Origin: CBDFHC01 sp965247585
GTDB taxonomy: Bacteria; Chloroflexota; Dehalococcoidia; Lucifugimonadales; GCA-2712585
Direction: 5' to 3'
NCBI GenBank assembly: GCA_965247585.1
Contig: CBDFHC010000004.1
Span: 434,001 to 498,000, forward strand
Length of the DNA: 64,000 bases
Shown here: positions 55,646 through 63,941 of the stretch, one piece after another
Layout of the letters: each line of letters opens with the position of its first letter
How positions within the stretch are numbered: position 1 is the first letter of the stretch
Position numbers and translations under genes: made by a program
Notes under the pieces: model-generated
Told to the model about the DNA's origin: nothing
What the model saw: only the letters and a program-made list of their open reading frames with translations
Database searches by the model: none

Positions 55646-56179
55646 CTAGGAGGCGGGGTTTTCTGGGGAGTGGGGTTGGGTGGCCGTGGTGAGGAGTTGG
55701 TAGAGCGCCTTCGCTTCCTTGTCGTTTTGTGGGTGGAAGCGTAGCCGAAGTCGTATGGAAGTGCCGGCAAGGCCGAGGGCGTCGATCTGTCTCCCTTCGG
55801 GGAGGTCCACACGGCTAAGCGCCACGTTGAGGGCGCCCCGGGGTAAAAGCCGGAACCAGCGTGGGACCAGCTCTTCCAGCTCTAGCGTCGACCCCCGCAG
55901 CCGGGCGATGCCTTTGCGCTGGTAGGCCAGAGAGACGGCCATCAAGAGGACGGCGGCAGCAAGGGCCACGGCGGCCACGGTGACCAGGGAGATGGTGACC
56001 TCGGAGGCGATGCCGTTGCCGGTGAACTCCAGCGCGGCGTAGCCCCCTATCGCGCCGGCGGACAGGCCAAGGAGCATGGCCGGCGCCCGGACAAGGGTTC
56101 GAAGGGCGGGCTTGTAGGTGACCGGGATGTCTTTCACGATGCGTTGTATAGCAGAGTGCTGAAAAACCCTTTCGCCCAT
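55646..56179 (-). CDS. Hypothetical membrane protein with two helices
   Basis: About 177 residues from ATG 56179; GTG 56137 (VKDIPVTYKPALRTL) is an equally good start, and the open frame upstream to 56434 is repeat-like DNA. Two hydrophobic helices (MLLGLSAGAIGGYAALEF and VTVAAVALAAAVLLMAVSL) precede a soluble domain with SRVDLPEGRQIDALGLAG and a C-terminal QNDKEAKALYQLL. Similar two-helix plus PH-like domain proteins exist, but I cannot name the family. A short run of nine or more G lies beyond its stop. Confidence 0.5.
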   Translation of the reverse strand: MGERVFQHSAIQRIVKDIPVTYKPALRTLVRAPAMLLGLSAGAIGGYAALEFTGNGIASEVTISLVTVAAVALAAAVLLMAVSLAYQRKGIARLRGSTLELEELVPRWFRLLPRGALNVALSRVDLPEGRQIDALGLAGTSIRLRLRFHPQNDKEAKALYQLLTTATQPHSPENPAS

Positions 56180-56479
56180 CCCCCCGGCCCGCTTCCTGTC
56201 CGGGAAGTGGGAAGGATTATCAGCGGCAAGGGGGCTTGGCCCCTCTGCACTCCCCTTTTTCAACAGCTTGACAGGCGTGGCCCCTGGACGGGCCGGGCCT
56301 TTCGACTGTAATGATAGGAAGTTGATGGCGGGATGTAGTGTGAGCAAGGTTTGAGAACTGGGTGCGTTGGAATGCCTGGGCCACAAGGATATTTGCGATG
56401 CTTCAGGGCAAGGGCGCTTCAAGGTGGGACGCAATTGGGGTGTGGTATTCTACTGCCATCCGCGGGAGGTGAAGATAAA

Positions 56480-57337
56480 GTGAAGGTTGGAATAGGGCTG
56501 CCGGGACAGATTCCAGGGACCAACGGGGAACTAATCGTAGCGTGGGCGAGGAAGGCGGAAGAGGGACCGTTTTCCAGCTTCGCTACGGTGGACCGGCTGG
56601 TGTTTCCGAACCTGGAGCCGCTGATGTGCCTGGGAGTGGCGGCGGCGGTGACGAGCCGGATGCGGCTGATGACCACGGTGTTGCTGGGGCCGCTGCGGAA
56701 TGCCGGCGTGCTGGCGAAACAGGCGGCGACGCTGGACGTGCTCTCGGGGGGACGGTTGACGCTGGGGCTGGGGGTTGGAGGAAGGGAGGACGACTTCCTG
56801 GCGGCGCCGGCGCGGTTCGGCGGGCGGGGGAGGCGGTTCGAGGGGATGCTGGAGCTGATGAAGCGGGCATGGTCCGGGGAGAGTCTTTCAGACGAGGTGG
56901 GGCCGATGGGGCCGGCGCCGGTGCAGTCCGGCGGACCGGAGATTCTGATAGGCGGGAACACGCCGGCGGCGCTTTCGCGGGCGGGGCGGCTGGGGGACGG
57001 GTTCGTGGCGGGGGGCGGCGGCGGACCGGCGGGTGCGGAGGCAGGGTATCGGATGGTGGAGGAGGCGTGGAGGGAGAGCGGCAGGAGCGGGAAGCCTCGA
57101 TTTGTGGGGATAGGCTACTTCGCGCTGGGTCCGGGAGGGTTGGAGAAGGGGTCCGAGGTGATTCGCAGCTATTACGGAGCGCGGGCGGAGTCGGTGTTAA
57201 ACAACACGGCCAGCACCCCGGAGCAGGTGAAGAGCACTATACAGTCGTTTGCAGACGTTGGGTTGGACGAGTATGTGTTCATGCCGTCTATACCGGAGCT
57301 GGAGCAGGTGGGGCGGCTGGCAGATGCGGTGGGGTAG
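56480..57337 (+). CDS. LLM class flavin-dependent oxidoreductase (F420-type)
   Basis: 285 residues from GTG 56480, with GGAGGTGA 8 nt upstream; the frame is open back to 56351. MKVGIGLPG-like start (VKVGIGLPGQIPGTNGELIV), then SRMRLMTTVLLGPLRNAGVL, the typical QAATLDVLSGGRLTLGLGVG and the ILIGGNTPAALSRAGRLGDG segment of F420-dependent luciferase-like enzymes. Slightly shorter than most members but complete. Second luciferase-like oxidoreductase in the window, with a different subfamily from the one at 867. Confidence 0.87.
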   Translation: MKVGIGLPGQIPGTNGELIVAWARKAEEGPFSSFATVDRLVFPNLEPLMCLGVAAAVTSRMRLMTTVLLGPLRNAGVLAKQAATLDVLSGGRLTLGLGVGGREDDFLAAPARFGGRGRRFEGMLELMKRAWSGESLSDEVGPMGPAPVQSGGPEILIGGNTPAALSRAGRLGDGFVAGGGGGPAGAEAGYRMVEEAWRESGRSGKPRFVGIGYFALGPGGLEKGSEVIRSYYGARAESVLNNTASTPEQVKSTIQSFADVGLDEYVFMPSIPELEQVGRLADAVG

Positions 57338-57365
57338 AGGAGAAAGAGACCCTCACCCCCTCAGT

Positions 57366-57399
57366 CCCCCTCTCCCTTTGATTTAGAAGGGAGAGGGGG
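57366..57399. terminator. Perfect 13-bp hairpin after the oxidoreductase gene
   Basis: CCCCCTCTCCCTT-TGATTTAG-AAGGGAGAGGGGG lies 29 bp after the stop. The 3' flank is AAGAAAAATAACG, not a T run, so it may act as an mRNA-stabilising stem or be one copy of the same hairpin family as 24934-24962. Confidence 0.5.
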
Positions 57400-57416
57400 A
57401 AGAAAAATAACGATGT

Positions 57417-57850
57417 TTTGAGGGACTCCCTCAATCTCCCGGCAGGGAACCCAGGTTCCCTGCACTCTCCCGAGTAGCCGGAAGGGGGAAGTATATAAAT
57501 CTAAGGGAGACCTTCAATCTCCCGGCAGGGAACCCAGGTTCCCTGCACTCTCCCGAGTAGCCGGAAGGGGGAAGTATTTAGATCTGAGGGACTCCCTCAG
57601 ACTCCCGGCGGGGAACCCAGGTTCCCTGCGCTCTCCCGAGTAGCCGGAAGGGGGAAGTATTTAGATCTGAGGGACTCCCTCAATCTCCCGGCAGGGAACC
57701 CAGGTTCCCTGCACTCTCCTGAGTAGCCGGAAGGGGGAAGTATTTAGATCTAAGGGACTCCCTCAGACTCCCGGCAGAAGGGCTGTGCCCCTCTGCACTC
57801 CTCTTAGTTGGGCGCAGATAGACTAGGGACGGTGCTATTTTCATAGGAAT
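57417..57850 (+). repeat. Tandem 83-bp array of the structured repeat core
   Basis: Units start at 57417, 57500, 57583, 57666 and 57749, exactly 83 bp apart. Each holds (C/T)TGAGGGACTCCCTCA(A/G), CTCCCGGC, the stem CAGGGAACCCAGGTTCCCTG and GAGTAGCCGGAAGGGGGAAGT. The fifth unit changes after CCCGGCAG to the alternative stem AGAAGGGCTGTGCCCCTCT and the ordinary long tail. The 54-kb copy shows the same GTAGCCGGAAGGG tail once. Confidence 0.9.
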
Positions 57851-57985
57851 GACATGGCTCACACGGACGCCTAACGTGGCATCATGTGACGTTGAACAAG
57901 CAGACGAACCCAAAACTCACAACCTCACAGGCGGACTGTACTCAACTGCGAAGTGAGAGAGTGAGTTTCAGTTGAGGTTTTGAGT

Positions 57986-59647
57986 ATGAGTCTTCCTTCT
58001 TATATACACGGGGCGTCGGAGCGAGCGCTGATGGGGGAGACGATTGGGGGGTGCTTCGACAGGATTTCGGCGGAGCACGGCGAGAACAAGGCGGTGGTGT
58101 CGCTGCACCAGGGGGTGCGGTACAGCTACGCGGAGCTGCACCGGGAGGTGGAGAGGGTGGCGCGAGGACTGATGGCGCTGGGGGTGGAGAAGGGGGACCG
58201 GGTGGGCGTCTGGAGCCCGAATAACGTGGAATGGATGATGGTGCAGTACGCCACGGCGAAGATGGGCGCCATTCTGGTGAATATCAACCCGGCGTACCGC
58301 ACGCATGAACTGAGGTATGTGCTGGAGCAGTCCGGGGTTTCGGTGTTGATAACGGCGCCGCGGTTCCGCCGGACGAACTATGTTTCGATGGTCGAGGAGG
58401 TGAGGCCGCAGCTTTCGGGGTTGAGGGAGGTGGTGGTGCTGGGGGGCGCGGCGGCGCCGGGGATGATGGGGTGGGAGGGGCTGCTGCAGCGGGGAGGGGA
58501 GGTTGAGGAGTGGGAGCTGCGGCGCCGCGCCCAGAAGCTCCAGTTTGATGACGCGATAAATATTCAGTACACGTCCGGCACGACGGGGTTTCCGAAGGGG
58601 GCGACGCTTTCGCACCACAATATTCTGAACAACGGCTACCTTATTGGGGAGCGGATGAGGCTTTCGCCGCGGGACCGGGTGTGCCTGCCGGTGCCATTCT
58701 ATCACTGCTTCGGGATGGTGCTGGGGAACCTGGCGTTCATGACGCACGGGGCCACGGTGGTGATTCCGGGCGAGTCGTTTGACGCGGAGGCGTGTCTTTC
58801 GGCGGTGGAGGAAGAGAAGTGCACGGCGCTGTACGGGGTGCCGACGATGTTCATAGCAATGCTGGAGCAGCCTAACTTCGACAAGTACCGGTTGGACTCG
58901 CTGAGGACGGGGATTATGGCGGGCGCGCCGTGCCCGGTAGAGGTGATGCGGAAGGTGATTGGGCAGATGCACATGGGGGAGGTGACGATCTGCTACGGGA
59001 TGACTGAGACGTCACCGGTGTCGTTCCAGTCCGAGGTTTCGGACGACATGGAGCGGCGGGTCTCGACGGTGGGGTCGGTACACCCGCACGTGGAGTGCAA
59101 GGTGACGGACCCGGAATCTGGCGAGGTGGTGGCGAGGGGCACGGCGGGGGAGCTGTGCGTTCGAGGATACCTGGTGATGCTGGGGTACTGGGAGAACGCG
59201 GAGGCGACGCGGCAGGCCATTGACGAGGCGCGGTGGATGCACACGGGGGACCTGGCGGTGATGCGGGAGGACGGATACGCCAGTATTGTGGGCCGCATCA
59301 AGGACATGATTATTCGAGGGGGAGAGAATATATATCCCAGGGAGATTGAGGAGTTTTTGTACGCGCACCCGAAGATTGCGGAGGTGCAGGTGATAGGGGT
59401 GCCGGACGCACGGTACGGGGAGCAGGTGTGCGCCTGGGTGCAGTTGAAGGAGGGGGAGGAGGCGACGGAGGAGGAGGTGCAGGAGTTCTGCCGGGGGAAG
59501 ATAGCGACGTTCAAGATACCCAGGTACGTGCGGTTCACCGAGGAGTTCCCGATGACGGTGACGGGGAAGATACAGAAGTTCAAGATGCGGGAGGTGTCCA
59601 CCGCGGAGCTGGGGCTGGGGGAGGCGGAGGAGATACGGACGGCGTAG
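57986..59647 (+). CDS. Acyl-CoA synthetase (AMP-binding family)
   Basis: 553 residues from ATG 57986, GAGG 8 nt upstream (TTG 57980 is also in frame). AMP-binding signature INIQYTSGTTGFPKGATLS near residue 190, motif CYGMTETSPVSF near 335, the hinge and adenylate motif HTGDLAVMREDGYASIVGR near 420, and the C-terminal lysine region FPMTVTGKIQKFKMRE. It activates a fatty or aromatic acid to its CoA thioester; the YxxxIPF-type medium/long-chain fatty acid ligase group (FadD-like) is most similar. It can feed the acyl-CoA dehydrogenases and the carboxyl transferase of this window. Confidence 0.9.
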   Translation: MSLPSYIHGASERALMGETIGGCFDRISAEHGENKAVVSLHQGVRYSYAELHREVERVARGLMALGVEKGDRVGVWSPNNVEWMMVQYATAKMGAILVNINPAYRTHELRYVLEQSGVSVLITAPRFRRTNYVSMVEEVRPQLSGLREVVVLGGAAAPGMMGWEGLLQRGGEVEEWELRRRAQKLQFDDAINIQYTSGTTGFPKGATLSHHNILNNGYLIGERMRLSPRDRVCLPVPFYHCFGMVLGNLAFMTHGATVVIPGESFDAEACLSAVEEEKCTALYGVPTMFIAMLEQPNFDKYRLDSLRTGIMAGAPCPVEVMRKVIGQMHMGEVTICYGMTETSPVSFQSEVSDDMERRVSTVGSVHPHVECKVTDPESGEVVARGTAGELCVRGYLVMLGYWENAEATRQAIDEARWMHTGDLAVMREDGYASIVGRIKDMIIRGGENIYPREIEEFLYAHPKIAEVQVIGVPDARYGEQVCAWVQLKEGEEATEEEVQEFCRGKIATFKIPRYVRFTEEFPMTVTGKIQKFKMREVSTAELGLGEAEEIRTA

Positions 59648-59700
59648 AGGGGCTAAGGATAGAGACGGTGAGACCGAAGTTTCCAGCGATACGAAGGAAA

Positions 59701-59733
59701 GGGCGCCCCGGGTTGAACCGGGGCGTCCTTTTT
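59701..59733 (+). terminator. Rho-independent terminator
   Basis: GGGCGCCCCGG-GTTGAA-CCGGGGCGTCC forms an 11-bp stem with one G-U pair, followed by TTTTT. It lies 54 bp after the acyl-CoA synthetase stop. Confidence 0.8.
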
Positions 59734-60134
59734 GTTGAATCACGCCAGATGGCCCACCGCTGGAGTGACAGGTGGGTAAGAGCGCCAACCTTGGGATACG
59801 GCGAGGAGGGGGGGCTAGGGGACGCCCCACCGGGGGGGCCTCACCCGCCAGTCCCCTTTTGCCTTGGTCCAGAAGGGAGAGGGGGATTGAGAGAAAACGA
59901 TGGGAGGGTGATTTTCAGCTTAGGTATTGTTCGCTTGGCGCTAGAACGACTGTGTGGAAGAAAGGTTGGCGGAACGGGCTGAATTCGAAAGAGTGAGGTA
60001 GCGTGAAGTTACGGTTGGATAGCGGCAGGCGCGGGTTTTTCACGGGGGAGGTGCTGTGAAGTGGCGGCAATTGTCACGGCGGAGGCGTTGGGTTATCTTG
60101 AAATCACGTTAGTTTTATAACTATGGAGCAGAAT
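59734..60134. other. Intergenic region with a decayed hairpin repeat
   Basis: No gene seen. A degenerate member of the CCCCTCTCC...GGAGAGGGG hairpin family lies near 59853-59885. The AT-rich stretch 60090-60122 (ATCTTGAAATCACGTTAGTTTTATAAC) carries a possible promoter (TTGAAA, then TTATAA about 16 nt later) for the small gene downstream. Confidence 0.4.
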
Positions 60135-60323
60135 ATGCCAACCAGCTCATGTCTGGTCGAATTGAACGACCTTGTGGACCACGTGCTAGGCGCGCCAGTG
60201 ACGGATGCCAAGGAGATTCAAGGCCACATAGAACAGCAGTGCGGGCACTGCATTACCCGGCTGGTTGAGTTAAGGGCGGTGCTTGATTCCGGGGTGTTGG
60301 TGATGGATATAAGCCTTAATTGA
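60135..60323 (+). CDS. Small putative zinc-binding protein, anti-sigma-like motif
   Basis: 62 residues from ATG 60135, chosen because GGAG lies 6 nt upstream; ATG 60123 is in frame. Contains HIEQQCGHC, an H-x4-C-x2-C motif in the first half of a helix followed by ITRLVELRAVL, close to the HxxxCxxC of zinc-binding anti-sigma (ZAS) domains but with one extra residue. No sigma factor is adjacent. It has its own promoter-like sequence and terminator, so it is a monocistronic unit. Confidence 0.6.
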   Translation: MPTSSCLVELNDLVDHVLGAPVTDAKEIQGHIEQQCGHCITRLVELRAVLDSGVLVMDISLN

Positions 60324-60370
60324 GCCAGTTCCGCCGGGGTTGGTCTCGGCGTAACTATAGACAGGCCAGG

Positions 60371-60400
60371 GGCCTCCGCGGTGTCGCGGAGGCTTTTATG
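60371..60400 (+). terminator. Rho-independent terminator
   Basis: GCCTCCGCG-GTGT-CGCGGAGGC, a perfect 9-bp stem with tetraloop, followed by TTTTATGTTT. It serves the small gene ending at 60323. Confidence 0.85.
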
Positions 60401-60464
60401 TTTAAAAGTTCTCACGCCTTGATGAGATGGGGCCCTGGTGGGAATAGAACGTTTGAAAGGATAT

Positions 60465-60925
60465 TATCGAGGTAATCAGCCATGGTGATGGGTGTAGACA
60501 CTCCAAAAGGTTGCAAATCACGGGTTGGTGGTTCCCAGCGTCCTGCCCCAGATGGTTTTTGTAGGTTTATTTCTGAGGGACACCCTTAGACTCCCGCCAG
60601 AAGGGTTGTGCCCCTCTGCACTCCTCCTAGTTGGGCGCAGATAAGGTAGGGACGGTGCTATTTTCATAGGAATCGCACATGCCGGTTGCGACCGGCACCA
60701 CCAGGGATGAAAATGTGGCCTGGGAGTGGCTAGCAAGCTGCTGGATAGGTCCTCTGAAGCCGATCAGCGAGGGCGAGGGTAGGACCCTCCTAAGGACTAC
60801 AAATCAGAGGATGGTGGTTCCCACCCACCCGCCCTGGAAGGTTTTTAGAAAGTTTCTCTGAGGGACACCCTCAGACTCCCGGCAGGGAACTCAGGTTCCC
60901 TGCACTCTCCTGTATCGGCGGGCTG
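60465..60925 (+). repeat. Two interspersed structured repeat copies
   Basis: Copy one (60472-60690) has a diverged leader, GGGTTGGTGGTTCCCAGCG, CTGAGGGACACCCTTAG (one arm mutated) and stem CCAGAAGGGTTGTGCCCCTCTG with the long tail. Copy two (60760-60915) has a leader hairpin rebuilt as GAGGGT-AGG-ACCCTC, CTGAGGGACACCCTCAG and stem CAGGGAACTCAGGTTCCCTG. The remaining sequence to 61055 has no gene. Confidence 0.8.
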
Positions 60926-61055
60926 GACTATGCTCGAGGCAATAGCAACAAGATGTTGATTCTTGGCGCATAGCTACAGGTCCGGGTTTCCTTGACACCA
61001 GATTTGGAGGCTGTCTACGATTCGGTGAGCCTGGGACAGGGAAAGGGGTTGCGAG

Positions 61056-62693
61056 ATGACGGCAGCACCGTTGGACACGGCGAAGAGGTCAGTAATTCGG
61101 AGTCACCTGGACATTTCTGGCGAGGCGTATCTTGCCAACCGTGAGCACCAGCTTGGCCTGGTGCGGGAGTTGTCTGAGCGGACGGAACGGGTACAGCGCG
61201 GCGGGCCGGAGGCCTCGGTGGAGCGGCACCGTGGTCGGGGGAAGCTGACGGCGCGGGAGAGGATACAACGGCTGATTGACCGGGAGAGCCCTTTTCTGGA
61301 GCTGAGCCCGCTGGCGGGGTGGGGGATGTACGACGACGAGGCGCCTTCGGCGGGGGTGGTGACGGGAATTGGGCCGGTGAACGGGCGGGAGTGCGTGATT
61401 ATAGCCAACGACGCCACGGTGAAGGCGGGGACGTACTACCCGATGACGGTGAAGAAGCACCTGAGGGCGCAGGAGGTGGCGCAGCAGAACCGGCTACCGT
61501 GCATTTACCTGGTGGACTCGGGCGGGGCGTTCCTGCCACTGCAGGCGGAGGTGTTCCCGGACCGGGAGCACTTTGGGCGGATATTCCGGAACCAGGCGGT
61601 GATGTCGGCGGAGGGGATACCACAGATAGCGGTGGTGATGGGGTCTTGCACGGCGGGAGGGGCGTACGTTCCGGCGATGTCCGACGAAACGGTGATGGTG
61701 GCGGGGACGGGGACGATTTTCATAGGCGGTCCGCCGCTGGTGAAGGCGGCGACGGGGGAGGATGTGACGGCGGAGGAGCTGGGCGGGGCGGACGTGCATT
61801 GCCGGATATCCGGGGTGTCGGACCACTACGCGTCGAGTGACGAGGAGGCGCTGGAGATTACGCGGGGCGTGGTGGGGGGGCTGCACCGGAGGCAGGAGTT
61901 GCCGTGGGAGGTGACGGAACCCAAGCCGCCGTTGTACGACCCGGAGGAGCTGTACGGGCTGCTGCCGCGGGACCTTCGGACGCCGATAGACGCACGGGAG
62001 ATCATTGCCCGGCTAGTGGACGGCTCGGATTTCCAGGAGTTCAAGGCGCTGTTCGGGGAGACGTTGCTGTGCGGGTTCGCCCGGATAATGGGCTTGCCGG
62101 TGGGAATTCTGGCGAACAACGGGATACTGTTCTCGGAATCGGCGCTGAAGGGGGCACACTTCGTGGAGCTGTGCTGCCAGAGGAAGGTGCCGCTGGTATT
62201 CCTGCAGAACATCACGGGGTTTATGGTGGGGAAGGAGTACGAGAACCGGGGGCTGGCGAAGGACGGGGCGAAGATGGTGATGGCGGTGGCGAACGCGCAG
62301 GTGCCGAAGTTTACGGTGGTGGTGGGAGGCTCGTTTGGCGCAGGGAATTACGCGATGTGCGGCAGGGCGTATGACCCACGGTTTTTGTGGATGTGGCCGC
62401 ATGCCCGCATATCGGTGATGGGGGCGAGGGAGGCGGCCAATGTGCTGCTGACTGTGCGGCTGGACAACCTTCAGGCCCGAGGGCGGGAGATGAGCGACGA
62501 GGAGCAGGAGGAGTTCCTACGGCCTATCCGGGAGCAGTATGAGTCCGAGGGCAGCCCGTATTACAGTACGGCGCGGCTGTGGGACGACGGGATTCTAGAC
62601 CCGGTGGACACGCGGATGGCGCTGGGACTGGGGATAGGGGCGTCTTTGAACGCGCCGATTGCGGAGACGCGGTTTGGGGTGTTCAGGATGTGA
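61056..62693 (+). CDS. Acyl-CoA carboxylase carboxyltransferase (beta) subunit, MccB-like
   Basis: 545 residues of the biotin-dependent carboxyltransferase family. The N-terminal half has HRGRGKLTARERIQRLID and LPCIYLVDSGGAFLPLQAEVF; the oxyanion-hole segments are VVMGSCTAGGAYVPAMSDE and, in the second half, TGFMVGKEYENRGLAKDGAK and VVGGSFGAGNYAMCGRAYDP. The length and sequence fit methylcrotonyl-CoA (or geranyl-CoA) carboxylase beta subunits rather than propionyl-CoA carboxylase. The biotin carboxylase/BCCP alpha subunit is not present; the usual downstream place is occupied by an IS630 copy 40 bp after the stop. Confidence 0.9.
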   Translation: MTAAPLDTAKRSVIRSHLDISGEAYLANREHQLGLVRELSERTERVQRGGPEASVERHRGRGKLTARERIQRLIDRESPFLELSPLAGWGMYDDEAPSAGVVTGIGPVNGRECVIIANDATVKAGTYYPMTVKKHLRAQEVAQQNRLPCIYLVDSGGAFLPLQAEVFPDREHFGRIFRNQAVMSAEGIPQIAVVMGSCTAGGAYVPAMSDETVMVAGTGTIFIGGPPLVKAATGEDVTAEELGGADVHCRISGVSDHYASSDEEALEITRGVVGGLHRRQELPWEVTEPKPPLYDPEELYGLLPRDLRTPIDAREIIARLVDGSDFQEFKALFGETLLCGFARIMGLPVGILANNGILFSESALKGAHFVELCCQRKVPLVFLQNITGFMVGKEYENRGLAKDGAKMVMAVANAQVPKFTVVVGGSFGAGNYAMCGRAYDPRFLWMWPHARISVMGAREAANVLLTVRLDNLQARGREMSDEEQEEFLRPIREQYESEGSPYYSTARLWDDGILDPVDTRMALGLGIGASLNAPIAETRFGVFRM

Positions 62694-62826
62694 GGGGGAG
62701 GGAACCCTCCTGGCTCCCGCCTCTTACTCGGCTAGTACTCAGTCAACTCGGTTTTGGTAATTGTTTAAGAAAACGTCTAAGGTTGCTACCCTTTTTTAGG
62801 AGTGTTGACGTAGGAGGGTGGCAGCC

Positions 62827-63297
62827 ATGGGACGAGAACGGTATGTGGTCCGGTTGGAAAGGGAAGAACGAGACCAGTTGGAACGACTGATTCGCGGGGG
62901 AAAGAGCCCAGCGCGAAAGGTTGCCCGGGCCCGTATTCTGCTAAAGGCAGATACGGGCTGGGGGGTGATGCGCATCGTGGAGGCGCTGGACACGTCTGCG
63001 GGTACGGTGTGCCGTACCAAGCGGCGGTACCTGGAGGGAGGACTGAAGCGGGCCTTGGAGGAAGATCCTCGGCCAGGACATCCGACCAAACTGGATGAGC
63101 GGGGGGAAGCGCACCTGATTGCCCTGGCGTGCAGCGAGGCCCCTCCAGGCCATGACCACTGGACCCTGCGGCTCCTGGCAAACAAGGTGGTGGAGTTGGG
63201 GCTGGCGCCCTCCATGTCCCACGAGGGAATTCGCAAGCGGTTGAAAAAAACAGTCTCAAGCCGTGGCAGAAGAAGGAGTGGTGTATTCCCCAGGTGA
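62827..63297 (+). CDS. IS630 transposase, N-terminal frame (copy 2)
   Basis: Identical to the copy 1 N-terminal ORF, with the ATG at 62827 and the A7 slippery run at 63244-63250. The helix-turn-helix half of the transposase; joined to the catalytic half by -1 frameshifting. Confidence 0.85.
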   Translation: MGRERYVVRLEREERDQLERLIRGGKSPARKVARARILLKADTGWGVMRIVEALDTSAGTVCRTKRRYLEGGLKRALEEDPRPGHPTKLDERGEAHLIALACSEAPPGHDHWTLRLLANKVVELGLAPSMSHEGIRKRLKKTVSSRGRRRSGVFPR

Positions 63298-63941
63298 GCG
63301 CCGAGTTTGTGGCGTGTATGGAGGATGTGCTGGACCTTTACGCGGAACCCTATGACCCAGAGCGCCCGGTGGTCTGTTTCGACGAGACCTCCAAGCAGTT
63401 GCTGGCGGAAAAGAGGTCTCCGATCCCGCCCAAGCCGGCACGACGGGAGCGATACGATTACGAGTACCAGCGCAATGGCACCCGAAACCTGTTCATGCTG
63501 TGCGAGCCCCTGGCGGGCTGGAGGCATGTGGCAGTGACCGAACGTCGTACCATGGTGGACTTCGCTCAGCAGATGCGGTGGCTGGCCGATGAAGCTTACC
63601 CAGCGTCCGAGAAGATCCGGGTGGTGCTGGACAACCTCAACACCCACAAACCAGCTTCCCTCTACGAAACCTTCGAGCCCAAGGAGGCTAGGCGAATACG
63701 CAAACGCTTGGAGTTTCACTACACTCCCAAGCACGGTAGTTGGCTCAACATGGCAGAGATCGAGTTCAGTGTCTTGGCCAGGCGAGTCCTGCGCCGGCGT
63801 ATTGCCGATGAAGAGACTTTGAGTGGCGAGATCGCGGCCCTGGAGGCAGAACGAAACCAAGCCGGAGCAACCATTGACTGGAGATTCTCCACTGTGGACG
63901 CCCGAGTCAAGCTTCACCATCTCTATCCTGCCAACAATTAG
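63294..63941 (+). CDS. IS630 transposase, DDE catalytic frame (copy 2)
   Basis: Identical to the copy 1 catalytic ORF; Asp in CFDETSKQL, Asp in VVLDNLNTHKP and Glu in MAEIEFSVLARR are all present. GTG overlaps the upstream TGA. Confidence 0.85.
   Translation: MSAEFVACMEDVLDLYAEPYDPERPVVCFDETSKQLLAEKRSPIPPKPARRERYDYEYQRNGTRNLFMLCEPLAGWRHVAVTERRTMVDFAQQMRWLADEAYPASEKIRVVLDNLNTHKPASLYETFEPKEARRIRKRLEFHYTPKHGSWLNMAEIEFSVLARRVLRRRIADEETLSGEIAALEAERNQAGATIDWRFSTVDARVKLHHLYPANN

Noticed and set aside
57417..57850. 83-bp tandem units considered as CRISPR or tRNA-like array
   Set aside because: No unique spacers and no cloverleaf; units belong to the repeat family.
57968..58972. 334-codon minus ORF opposite the acyl-CoA synthetase
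   Set aside because: Antisense shadow with His/Arg/Pro bias.
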